A DNA stretch of 64,000 nucleotides from Cognatishimia sp. F0-27. GTDB taxonomy: Bacteria; Pseudomonadota; Alphaproteobacteria; Rhodobacterales; Rhodobacteraceae. Location of the stretch: contig NZ_JAFMPQ010000016.1 in NCBI RefSeq assembly GCF_020667845.1, positions 37,165 to 101,164 on the forward strand, given 5' to 3'. Positions 35,761 to 43,977 of this stretch are shown here, piece after piece. Each line of letters starts with the position of its first letter. Positions within the stretch are counted from its first letter, which is position 1. The position numbers were made by a program, and so were the translations under genes. Below the pieces are notes generated by a model, which was not told where the DNA came from, ran no database searches, and was given only the letters and a program-made list of their open reading frames with translations.

Positions 35761-37278
35761 TCAATCGCCATCCGCCACACCGCTCTTGCGCGCCCGCGCT
35801 CTCCGGGCCCGGTAACTCGGCACGATGACCAAAAGCGCGGCAATCACCAGAAGCCCGAGCGTCATCGGCCGGTCCAGGATAAAGCCGACCCCGTCATAGA
35901 GCTGCATCGACCGAGAGAAATTGTCTTCCAGCATGCGCCCGAGGATGAACCCGATCAGAAGCGGCGCGAGCGGGTAATCGGCAAAGCGCAGCACCGTCGC
36001 ACAGACCCCGAGCCCGACGAGGATCAACAGCTCCGTGGCATTGTTCTGCCCGATATAGCTGCCCATCAGCGTGAAGAAGAGGATGAACGGAATAAGATAG
36101 GTGCGCGGGATCGTCAGCACCTTTGCGATATACGGAATCAACGGCAGATTGAGGATCAACAGGACAAGATTGCCAATGAACATCGACATGATCACCGCCC
36201 AGAACACATCCGGGCTGTCGACCATCAGGCGCGGGCCGGGTGTCACATTGAGTGCGATGAGCGCACCAAGCAGGATCGCCGTGGTGCCCGACCCCGGAAT
36301 ACCCAAGGTCAGAAGCGGAACGAAAGACCCGGTGCAGGCCGCATTGTTGGCAGTTTCAGGCGCCGCCAGCCCCTTGATGGAGCCCTTGCCAAACTGTTTC
36401 TGCTCTTCCTCGGACGCGATGTTGCGCTCAACCGCATAGCCGAGGAAGGACGCAATCGTGGCGCCGGCCCCCGGCAACACGCCGATGAAGAACCCCTGCA
36501 CCGATTGCCGGCCGATCACCGGCGCGATGCTCCTGGCTTCCGCCCGGGTGATCCGCAGGTTTTCGATCTTGCCCGAACCGGCGCCTTGCGCCCCGCGGGC
36601 CGGGTTCATCACGAGAAAGATCGCCTCGGGCAGCGCAAACATCGCCATCGCAAGCGTGATGAAGCTGAAACCCGATTGCAGGTCCATCAGACCCATGGTG
36701 AAGCGCGGCATGTTGAAGAGCGCCCCTTCACCCACCGTTGCCATGATCAGCCCAAGCAGCGTCATCAAGACCGCCTTGGCGACATTCCCGGTGCCGGCAA
36801 AGGCCGCAATCGCTGAAAGCCCCACAACCATCAGCGCGAAATACTCCGCCGAATGGAACAACAGCGCGATCGTCGACAGCATCGGCGCGAAGATCATCAA
36901 CAACACGGCGCCAAGCGTGCCACCCGCAAAGCTCGCGATGGCGGCGATCGTCAGCGCCTTGCCGGCCTTGCCGTCACGCGCCATCGGGTATCCGTCGAAA
37001 CTGGTCGCAACCGTGCCCGCAACCCCCGGCGCGTTGAGCAGGATCGACGAGGTCGATCCCCCGAAGATCGCGCCGTAATAGACCCCCGCAAGAAGGATCA
37101 ATGCAGCCGACGGATCGCCCAGCGTGATCGCCACGGGGATCATGATAGCAATGATCGACATCGGCCCGAGTCCCGGCAACATCCCGATGAATGTGCCGAT
37201 CAGACAGCCGCCGATGACCATGGCGAGGTTCGTCAGAGAGAGCGCGGTCGTCAGACCGATCAGCAGCCCTTCAAGCAT
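35761..37278 (-). CDS. tctA: Tripartite tricarboxylate transporter, large permease TctA
   Basis: A 505-residue, roughly twelve-helix membrane subunit. The conserved segments GCLIGTFIGMLPGLGPMSIIA, YYGAIFGGSTSSILLNAPG and the repeated LPGAGATIASFLGYAVER / FVPLLTLGIPGSGTTAILLGAL are diagnostic for TctA. With TctB and the periplasmic TctC it takes up a carboxylate; family members transport citrate, tartrate or aromatic acids. It is the third gene of the leftward tctC-tctB-tctA operon. Confidence 0.95.
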   Translation of the reverse strand: MLEGLLIGLTTALSLTNLAMVIGGCLIGTFIGMLPGLGPMSIIAIMIPVAITLGDPSAALILLAGVYYGAIFGGSTSSILLNAPGVAGTVATSFDGYPMARDGKAGKALTIAAIASFAGGTLGAVLLMIFAPMLSTIALLFHSAEYFALMVVGLSAIAAFAGTGNVAKAVLMTLLGLIMATVGEGALFNMPRFTMGLMDLQSGFSFITLAMAMFALPEAIFLVMNPARGAQGAGSGKIENLRITRAEARSIAPVIGRQSVQGFFIGVLPGAGATIASFLGYAVERNIASEEEQKQFGKGSIKGLAAPETANNAACTGSFVPLLTLGIPGSGTTAILLGALIALNVTPGPRLMVDSPDVFWAVIMSMFIGNLVLLILNLPLIPYIAKVLTIPRTYLIPFILFFTLMGSYIGQNNATELLILVGLGVCATVLRFADYPLAPLLIGFILGRMLEDNFSRSMQLYDGVGFILDRPMTLGLLVIAALLVIVPSYRARRARARKSGVADGD

Positions 37279-37290
37279 GGTATCTCTCCC

Positions 37291-37776
37291 TCACCCCAGA
37301 AAAAACGGCAACGGGCGCAGGAAAATTCCAAGCACCCCCTCGACCAGATACCAGACAATCCCGGTCGCCAGAGCGGCAACGGGAAGCAGGATATGCACCT
37401 TGCGCTCGCCAAGGATCATCGCTCCGATGGCCAGAAACCCGACCGTGGAAATCAGGAACCCGGCCGGCCTGAGCATGAGCGCGTACAACACCATCAAACC
37501 GAGCAACAATCCCGCCTGCCCGATCTTGTATTGGCCGAGCTTGCGATAATCGATATCGGGCTCCTTCTGGTCACCGGACGGTTTTTCGATCCCCAGAAGG
37601 ATGATCAACGCGGTGATGATCGCCAGAACCGACAGCACCTTCGGAAAGGTCGACGGCCAGACAGGATTGCGTTGCATGAAGGGCGGTAACAGGTCGTCCA
37701 TGGTGAAATAGGCCGCGTAGCCATAAGCCAACGCGATCCCGAGAATGATCAACGCGATCCAGCGATCCAGCGCCAT
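37291..37776 (-). CDS. tctB: Tripartite tricarboxylate transporter, small permease TctB
   Basis: A 161-residue membrane protein with about four helices. MALDRWIALIILGIALAYGY is the first; MQRNPVWPSTFPKVLSVLAII is the TctB signature; the last two helices flank a short loop (GERKVHILLPVAAL). Partner of TctA, which starts 12 bp downstream. The 243-bp gap from tctC upstream is unusually long for this operon type and carries copy 3 of the dispersed repeat. Confidence 0.9.
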   Translation of the reverse strand: MALDRWIALIILGIALAYGYAAYFTMDDLLPPFMQRNPVWPSTFPKVLSVLAIITALIILLGIEKPSGDQKEPDIDYRKLGQYKIGQAGLLLGLMVLYALMLRPAGFLISTVGFLAIGAMILGERKVHILLPVAALATGIVWYLVEGVLGIFLRPLPFFLG

Positions 37777-37919
37777 GTTGAATACCCCCCGTCTGCCGGT
37801 TGGCGCGTTGCGCGCCTACCGCCGCTTCTTGTTTGCGATCTTGCGTCCCCGGCATGGCGAAGACCCAAAGAACCCTGGGAATTTTATGCTTTTGGGTGCG
37901 GGTTTGACCCGCCGCTCCT

Positions 37920-37985
37920 GTTTCTTCTGTCCCGAAATACTCGGGGAGCGCGAGGGGCCACGCCCCTCGCACAATCCAAATTGTG
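37920..37985 (+). repeat. Dispersed repeat, copy 3 (core plus two hairpins) between tctC and tctB
   Basis: Core TTTCTTCTGTCC-C-GAAATACTC (37921-37942), then hairpin GCGAGGGG/CCCCTCGC (37950-37970) and hairpin CACAAT/ATTGTG (37970-37985). The layout parallels copy 1, but the orientation is opposite to the surrounding genes. Confidence 0.75.
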
Positions 37986-38019
37986 CGGCGTCAGCCGCTC
38001 AATTGGACGTCCCCATGCC

Positions 38020-39006
38020 TCACAGGAAGCCGAGTTCGCGCATCAGATCGCCAATGACCTTCTCCTGGTTTTCGAGAAAGCTTTGGAAATCCTCGCCGGA
38101 ATTGTGGATGTTGACCCAACCGTTGCGCGCACGCACGGCTTCCCATTCTTCGGTGTCATACATCTTCTCGATGGCCATCTGGTAGGCCGAGACCTTGTCT
38201 TCGGAAAGGCCCGGAGCGCCGAAGAAACCACGCCAGTTGACGAAGGTCGTATCGATGCCCTGCTCTTTCATCGTTGCCGCATCGGCAAAGGCATCCACGC
38301 GTTCATCTGACGTCACACCAAGGATCTTGACTTCGCCCTGCTCCGCAAGGGCCACCGCCTCGGAGAAACCGGTGGACAGAGCCTTGATCTCGCCAGACAG
38401 GAGTGCGGCCATCGCCTTACCGCCGGCATCGTAGGGGATGTACTTGACCGCGGTCGGGTCTTCACCCGCGGCTTTCATCACCATGGCCGCCACGAGATGG
38501 TCCATGCCGCCGGGAACGGAGCCGCCGCCGATCGCGGTATCGCCCGGGTTTTCCTGGTATGCGGCCAGCAGATCCGCCATCGAGTTGAGCGGGCTGTCGG
38601 CTGGCACCACCATCGCAGCATAGTCACCGATCGTTCCAGCAATCAGTGTCAGATCCCGGAAGTTGTGCGGAAACACACCCGTGAGCGAGCGAATGACGAT
38701 CGGCGTCGAATTCACCATCAACGTGCCTTCAAGGCTCTCGGCGTTTTCGATCATGTAGCCGATGGCCTTGCCGCCGCCACCGCCGGACATGTTTTCGTAG
38801 CTCGCCGAACCGACGAGACCCGCATTGGTCAGGGCCTCACCCGTGCCGCGTGCGGTCCCGTCCCATCCGCCACCGGCCCCGCCGGGGATCAGGAAATGCA
38901 CAGAATCGAGCACTTGATGCCCGCCCGCATAAAGCGGCGCGCCCACCAGGGAAGCCGCTGCTACGGCCGCCATCAACGCCCGGCGGCCAAACGTCGTTTT
39001 CATCAT
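38020..39006 (-). CDS. tctC: Tripartite tricarboxylate transporter substrate-binding protein TctC
   Basis: About 328 residues. Start MMKTTFGRRALMAAVAAASL with GGAGGAAG upstream (either of two adjacent ATGs). Signal peptide cleaved around residue 26-27 (PLYAGG). The body is of the Bug/TctC type: HFLIPGGAGGGWDGTARG near the N-terminus, then NMSGGGGGKAIGYMI, IAGTIGDYAAMVVPADSPLNSMADL and RGFFGAPGLSEDKV. The GWDGTARG form is typical of the TctC subgroup. The ligand is a carboxylate of unknown identity. First gene of the tct operon. Confidence 0.92.
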   Translation of the reverse strand: MMKTTFGRRALMAAVAAASLVGAPLYAGGHQVLDSVHFLIPGGAGGGWDGTARGTGEALTNAGLVGSASYENMSGGGGGKAIGYMIENAESLEGTLMVNSTPIVIRSLTGVFPHNFRDLTLIAGTIGDYAAMVVPADSPLNSMADLLAAYQENPGDTAIGGGSVPGGMDHLVAAMVMKAAGEDPTAVKYIPYDAGGKAMAALLSGEIKALSTGFSEAVALAEQGEVKILGVTSDERVDAFADAATMKEQGIDTTFVNWRGFFGAPGLSEDKVSAYQMAIEKMYDTEEWEAVRARNGWVNIHNSGEDFQSFLENQEKVIGDLMRELGFL

Positions 39007-39239
39007 GGATCTTCCTCCCAAAAGACAGGGCCATCGTCGCGTGACCCCTATCGGCGATTACCCTTGCAGAAACAGTTCTGCGAAACAAGCATTTTACGCG
39101 CGCAAAGTTTATGGCCTCCGCGACCATGCGGATTTGAGTGGGCAGCGCGGTGCCTGACGCGCGGGAGCTCCCGACCGGGTGCGGCGACCGCCCTCAAATC
39201 GAGGCACCTGCCTTCCGGGCTTGCCAATGGCACAAAACA

Positions 39240-39254
39240 GAACATACAGTGAAC
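39240..39254 (+). promoter_or_regulatory. LexA (SOS) box, GAAC-N7-GAAC
   Basis: GAAC-ATACAGT-GAAC is a perfect match to the direct-repeat SOS box of alphaproteobacteria. It ends two bases before the ATG of the radical SAM gene. A TTGCCA at 39221-39226 could be the -35, so LexA would cover the -10/start region and the mRNA may be leaderless. Confidence 0.75.
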
Positions 39255-39256
39255 AA

Positions 39257-40492
39257 ATGGCAAAGATCACATTGCAAAGAAAATTGGAAATTCTCGCGGA
39301 TGCGGCGAAATACGATGCATCCTGCGCGTCTTCGGGCACCACGCGGCGCGACAGCGGCGATGGCAAGGGGCTCGGCTCGACCACGGGATCGGGCATCTGC
39401 CACAGCTATGCACCGGATGGGCGCTGCATTTCACTGCTCAAGATCCTGATGACCAATTTCTGTATTTACGATTGCGCGTTCTGCATCAACCGTGCCTCTT
39501 CCGGTGTCGAACGGGCACGTTTCACGCCAGAAGAGGTGGTTTATCTGACCACCGAATTTTATCGCCGCAACTATATAGAAGGGCTTTTTCTGTCCTCCGG
39601 CATCATCCGTTCACCGGACGCCACCATGGAGGACATGAACCGCATTGCCCGCAGCCTGCGGGTTGATCATGACTTTCGCGGCTACATCCATCTCAAGACG
39701 ATCCCGGACGCATCACCCGAACTCATCGCCGAAGCCGGGCGGCTGGCGGACCGGATCTCGATCAATATCGAACTGCCGACCGACCAGGGGGTGGCCCGCT
39801 ACGCACCGGAGAAGAACCCCGCGACGATTCGGCAGGCCATGGCGGGCGTGCGAGAACGCCGGTCGGCTGCGCGCGAGCGCTCTCACAAGGGCAAACGCCC
39901 GCCGCGGTTCGCCCCGGCCGGACAATCGACCCAGATGATCGTCGGGGCCGACGGAGCAGATGATCGCACGATCCTTGGCACATCGACCAAGCTGTATGGC
40001 GACTATCGTCTCAAGCGGGTCTATTACTCCGCATTCTCGCCGATCCCGGATGCCTCCCGGACGCTGCCGCTTGCCGCCCCCCCGCTGCTGCGGGAACACA
40101 GGCTGTATCAAGCGGATTGGCTGATGCGGTTTTATGGCTTTGAGGCCACTGAAATCGCACCCCCCGATCTGTCAGGCATGCTGGATCTCGATCTTGACCC
40201 CAAGCTCGCCTGGGCCTTGCGCAACAGGGCCGCTTTCCCCGTCGATGTGAACAGCGCCACGCGCGAAGCGCTTCTTCGGGTTCCGGGCTTTGGCACCAAG
40301 ACGGTAGACAGGATCCTGTCCGCCCGGCGGAACGGGCGCTTGGGCTATGGCGATCTGCTGCGGATCGGCGCGCGCCTGAAACACGCCGAGCCATTTTTCA
40401 CCGCGCGCGACTGGTCGCCCGGCGGGCTGACGGACGCGGCCCACCTTGCCGACCGATACGCGCCAAAACCCACGCAACTGTCGCTTTTCTGA
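39257..40492 (+). CDS. Putative DNA modification/repair radical SAM protein with clamp-binding tail
   Basis: A 411-residue radical SAM enzyme. The cluster motif is CIYDCAFC (Cys69, Cys73, Cys76; CX3CX2C), preceded by DGRCISLLKILMTNF and followed by LSSGIIRSPDATMEDM and ISINIELPTDQGV. A helix-hairpin-helix DNA-binding motif (VDVNSATREALLRVPGFGTK, about 329-348) lies near the end. The last five residues are QLSLF, matching the sliding-clamp-binding consensus QL[S/D]LF. This family is known to sit beside UDG-family genes, as here (gap 7 bp). The upstream frame is open to 39179, but the ATG at 39257 directly follows a LexA box and starts the conserved region. The reaction is unknown; a role in damaged DNA is inferred from the partner, HhH, tail and SOS box. 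Confidence 0.88.
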   Translation: MAKITLQRKLEILADAAKYDASCASSGTTRRDSGDGKGLGSTTGSGICHSYAPDGRCISLLKILMTNFCIYDCAFCINRASSGVERARFTPEEVVYLTTEFYRRNYIEGLFLSSGIIRSPDATMEDMNRIARSLRVDHDFRGYIHLKTIPDASPELIAEAGRLADRISINIELPTDQGVARYAPEKNPATIRQAMAGVRERRSAARERSHKGKRPPRFAPAGQSTQMIVGADGADDRTILGTSTKLYGDYRLKRVYYSAFSPIPDASRTLPLAAPPLLREHRLYQADWLMRFYGFEATEIAPPDLSGMLDLDLDPKLAWALRNRAAFPVDVNSATREALLRVPGFGTKTVDRILSARRNGRLGYGDLLRIGARLKHAEPFFTARDWSPGGLTDAAHLADRYAPKPTQLSLF

Positions 40493-40499
40493 GGTCGCA

Positions 40500-41918
40500 A
40501 TGATCGCCGTCCGTCTCCCCCGCACAGGTCTCTGGCCAGCGTTCCGCGACACGGCGCGCCGGCTTCTTGGCGCTCGGATCACGCCTGACATGATCGACTG
40601 GGACGTCGAAGGCGTGCCAACCGGGCTTTTTGCCGATCCGGTCCCGGACGCCAAAGGCGCCGCAATGACCCTCAAACGCAGCCTTGCCGGCTTGCTCACG
40701 GATCTCACGGCCGTGCGCGGTCCTGAAGGACTGAGCCTGGCCTACAGATTGCTGTGGCGCGCCCACACAGGCCGGCTCGCTCTCGAAGATCGCGCCGATC
40801 CCGACATCGCCCGTGCCCGTGTGCTTGCAAAGTCGGTGCACCGGGACTTGCACAAAATGCACGCGTTCGTGCGCTTCAAGGAGGTGACGCCCCATGGGAC
40901 GCGCCGACGGTTCACCGCGTGGTTCGAACCGGATCATCGCATCGAGGACGCGGCCGCGCCGTTCTTTGCCAAACGCTTCGGCGACATGGACTGGATCATC
41001 CGCACGCCAGAGGTCACGATCAGCTTTACGCAAGGCGTGACCCGCATCACCTCCCAGATCAACACCCGGGAAATCACGGACGATGCGCTCGAAGCGCTTT
41101 GGTGCAGTTATTACAGCCACATCTTCAACCCGGCCCGACTGAAGGTCGCCGCGATGACGTCTGAAATGCCCCGCAAATATTGGCGCAACCTGCCCGAGGC
41201 GGGACTGATTCCCGGGCTGATCGCCGAGGCTTCGGCACGGCGGGACGCGATGATTTCCCAAGGCGCCCTCCCGGCTTCAAGAGAAGCGGCGGTGACGTCG
41301 CTCGACGCCTTGCCCGCAGCCCTTGCTGCATGCGAGCGCTGCACAATCGGCTGTCACGCAACGCGTGCCGTGACAGGGTCCGGCCCGGCCAATGCGCCGT
41401 TGATGATCGTCGGCGAGCAACCCGGAGACGTGGAAGATCGCGCCGGCGTGCCTTTCGTCGGTCCGGCAGGCGCCGTTCTCGACACCGCCTTGCAGGAAGC
41501 CGACATTGGCCGCGACGGGGTATATCTCACGAACGCGGTGAAGCATTTCAAATTTACCCGGCGGGGAACGCGCCGCATCCACCAGCGCCCTGACCGCTCA
41601 GAGGTCGAAGCCTGCCGCTGGTGGCTCGACCACGAACGAACCTTCGTCAAGCCGCGCCTCATCATCGCTCTCGGTGCGACCGCCGCGCTCGCGTTGACCG
41701 GCAACGGAAACAGGATCCGCGACAGGCGCGGCACAATCGAATGCGACAGCGACGGCAGGCCGGTGCTTCTCACAGTGCACCCGTCCTCCATCCTGCGTCA
41801 GCCCGACCCTGCCAGCAGGATCTACGAAGCGCGCAGGTTCGCCGCGGACCTGCGCAACGCGCGGGAGTTTCTGGCCAAGACGGGCGCGCCGCCGGTGCAA
41901 TCCATAAGCCCGGTGTAA
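40500..41918 (+). CDS. DUF4130 - UdgX uracil-DNA glycosylase fusion protein
   Basis: 472 residues in two parts. Residues about 75-245 are the DUF4130 domain (HKMHAFVRFKEV, HTG-rich and FNPARLKVAAM segments). Residues about 270-460 are a UDG-superfamily domain of the UdgX type: Cys278 and Cys281 of the Fe-S site, GEQPGDVEDRAGVPFVGPAG (305-324), TNAVKHFKF, the RRIH loop (358-361) and HPSSILR (427-433). In mycobacterial UdgX the His of the KRRIH loop forms a covalent bond to the abasic sugar after uracil removal; His361 is the equivalent. ATG at 40500 follows the radical SAM stop by 7 bp, so both genes share the SOS promoter. Confidence 0.9.
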   Translation: MIAVRLPRTGLWPAFRDTARRLLGARITPDMIDWDVEGVPTGLFADPVPDAKGAAMTLKRSLAGLLTDLTAVRGPEGLSLAYRLLWRAHTGRLALEDRADPDIARARVLAKSVHRDLHKMHAFVRFKEVTPHGTRRRFTAWFEPDHRIEDAAAPFFAKRFGDMDWIIRTPEVTISFTQGVTRITSQINTREITDDALEALWCSYYSHIFNPARLKVAAMTSEMPRKYWRNLPEAGLIPGLIAEASARRDAMISQGALPASREAAVTSLDALPAALAACERCTIGCHATRAVTGSGPANAPLMIVGEQPGDVEDRAGVPFVGPAGAVLDTALQEADIGRDGVYLTNAVKHFKFTRRGTRRIHQRPDRSEVEACRWWLDHERTFVKPRLIIALGATAALALTGNGNRIRDRRGTIECDSDGRPVLLTVHPSSILRQPDPASRIYEARRFAADLRNAREFLAKTGAPPVQSISPV

Positions 41919-42014
41919 TCGGTCGGGCCGTGAGAGCGTCGCGCCCGCCTGGAGCAGTGTTTTCAACTTTGGCTCAGGTCTGCGCTTTTCTCGCCCGACC
42001 TGCGTGCTTACATT

Positions 42015-42788
42015 ATGCTGATGCGTTTGCCCTTTTTCAAAAAGCGTCCCGCGCCGCCTTCCCCGGCGCCTGGCTTCGACGCGCCGATCAGACCGGATGT
42101 GCCGTTCTATGCCGTGGGAGATTTGCACGGCTGTGACGCGCTGCTCGGAACGCTGCTCGATAAGCTCGAAGAAGCAGGGCATCCGGATGCAAAGCTGGTC
42201 ACCGTCGGCGACTATGTCGACCGTGGAGAGCAAAGCGCAGCGGTGTTGCGGCGGCTGTGCGATCTGCAATCCCAGGCAGGTGACAACATGATCTGTCTGA
42301 AGGGCAACCATGAGGACATGATGCTGGCCGTGCTCGACGATCCGGTGCAGGCCGGCCCGCGCTGGCTGCGGCATGGCGGCCTGCAAACGTTGGCCAGTTT
42401 TCGCGTGCCGCCGCCCATCGGGACAACCGACGCACAGGCATGGATCACCATGCGCGACGCTTTGCGCGACGCCATGACCCCCACGCTTGAAGACTGGCTG
42501 CGCGCGCTTCCCTTGTCTTGGCAAACAGGCAATGTGGTTGTGACCCATGCCGGTGCCGATCCTGCAAAGCCGATCGACCAACAACGCAGCCAAGTGCTGC
42601 TTTGGGGACATCCGTCGTTCGAAACGATCCCGCGGAACGACGGGTTATGGATTGTGCACGGGCACACGATCACCGACACGCCCCGCGCCGTGCAAGGCCG
42701 CATTGCAACCGACACCGGTGCCTATGCAACGGGACGCCTGACCTGTGCGCTGATCGAAACAGAGAGCGTTTCGTTCATCCGCGCCTGA
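42015..42788 (+). CDS. Serine/threonine-type metallophosphatase
   Basis: A 257-residue calcineurin-like phosphoesterase. The metal-binding motifs are all present: GDLHG (35-39), GDYVDRG (65-71), GNHE (97-100), VVTHAGADP and WIVHGHT. This is the bacterial PPP-family pattern (PrpA/PrpB-like, ApaH-like). Substrates may be phosphoproteins or nucleotide phosphates. The N-terminus has a second ATG (residue 3), and the ribosome binding site is weak. It stands between the UdgX gene and the broken sugar transferase, with its own short upstream gap. Confidence 0.88.
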   Translation: MLMRLPFFKKRPAPPSPAPGFDAPIRPDVPFYAVGDLHGCDALLGTLLDKLEEAGHPDAKLVTVGDYVDRGEQSAAVLRRLCDLQSQAGDNMICLKGNHEDMMLAVLDDPVQAGPRWLRHGGLQTLASFRVPPPIGTTDAQAWITMRDALRDAMTPTLEDWLRALPLSWQTGNVVVTHAGADPAKPIDQQRSQVLLWGHPSFETIPRNDGLWIVHGHTITDTPRAVQGRIATDTGAYATGRLTCALIETESVSFIRA

Positions 42789-42831
42789 TCGCGGCGCAAA
42801 GGTGAACAAGCACAGATGCGACCTTTGCGAA

Positions 42832-42847
42832 TTAACAAATTGGTTAA
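42832..42847. promoter_or_regulatory. Inverted repeat TTAAC-N6-GTTAA in the sugar transferase upstream region
   Basis: Perfect 5-bp arms in an AT-rich patch 187 bp before the sugar transferase frame. It resembles paired CtrA half-sites, but the spacing between the TTAA elements is eight rather than seven, so CtrA binding is doubtful. The rest of the 245-bp gap holds no gene I can support. Confidence 0.35.
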
Positions 42848-43033
42848 CGTATCGATATTTCTGACGCGGTAAAAAACCCAACAAAATCAACGCGTTTTTC
42901 GACTGGGGGTTGAGTTCGGGAGCGTTACCCGACATCCGGCGCAAGGTCTCAGCCCGATATGGCGGAAATCGGCCAGTTGGGAAGGGCGAGTCAATTGACT
43001 TGAGCGGCTTACTGCGGGTAAATAAAAGCTTAA

Positions 43034-43756
43034 TTGGTCGAATTTGAGTCAAATTTGGTGACCCTCTACCAGAGGGCGCTCGAGAGGCGGCGAGTGTTTG
43101 ATTTTGTGAGCGCAAGAGCCCTGACGGAAGATCTGCCGCATATTGGTGAGCAGAACGTTCGGCCGGCATCCCCTACTTACGGCCCGGCCAAGAGGGCCTT
43201 CGACCTTGTCTTCGGCGCCCTGCTTCTCGTCCCAATGGTGGTGGTTGCACTGCTGTTGTTGGTTTTGAACCCGTTTTTCAACCGCGGATCGCTGTTCTTT
43301 GTGCAACCGCGTATGGGTCGGGGCTGCAAGCCTTTCAATGCGTTCAAATTCCGCTCGATGCGGACAGTGTCCGGCTCCGTTCGGAATGCCGACGACCCGC
43401 TCGAAACAGACAGGATTACATCGCTCGGACGTTTCCTGCGAAAGTCCCGGCTGGATTAATTGCCTCAGGTCCTTAACGTTCTGCGCGGTGAGATGAGCCT
43501 GATCGGCCCGCGTCCGGATTGTTACGATCACGCAATCGAATTCTTGCGCGAAATTCCGCACTATCACCAGCGCCATGTGGTGAGGCCGGGCATCAGCGGG
43601 CTTGCTCAAACAGAGCTTGGCTACGCCGAAGGCCTTGAAGCGACACGTCGGAAGGTGCACGCCGACATGGTCTATATCAGCCAGATGAGCATGCGCCTCG
43701 ATATGTGGATCTTCTGGCGCACGCTTGTGGTGGTGTTTCGGCGCAAGGGCACCTGA
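43034..43756 (+). pseudogene. Bacterial sugar transferase (undecaprenyl-phosphate type) interrupted by an in-frame stop
   Basis: Reads as one 240-residue frame except for TAA at 43457-43459. The front part has one membrane helix (about 58-80), then GSLFFVQPRMGRGCKPFNAFKFRSMRT, and ends LGRFLRKSRLD. The rear part resumes LPQVLNVLRGEMSLIGPRPD and continues to the family's end. Intact members read RLDELPQ at the junction, so a Glu codon (GAA/GAG) has become TAA by a single change, in a near-invariant catalytic segment. Such enzymes start exopolysaccharide or capsule chains by moving a sugar phosphate to the lipid carrier. The true start is unclear (TTG at 43034 or a later GTG). Without suppression the product is inactive. 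No other polysaccharide gene is adjacent. Confidence 0.85.
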
Positions 43757-43977
43757 TCCACCGGGCTCGACAAAGCACCTCGAACCCGACTCTACCGAGT
43801 ATGTCGACGGGTTGCCCATGCCCGACAGGACCCGAAATCCGTCAATCCCCGCCTTCTGATGTCGACACTATGCCGCATCCCGCGTGAACGTGTGCGTTGG
43901 GGGGAAGGACCAGTCCTCCCCAAAGACTGCATCACATCCCCCGGCAAACCGCCCCTCGGCACGCATCATTGGGCCGG

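Noticed and set aside
42832..42848. CtrA binding site upstream of the sugar transferase
   Set aside because: The two TTAA elements are eight bases apart rather than seven; listed only as an inverted repeat.
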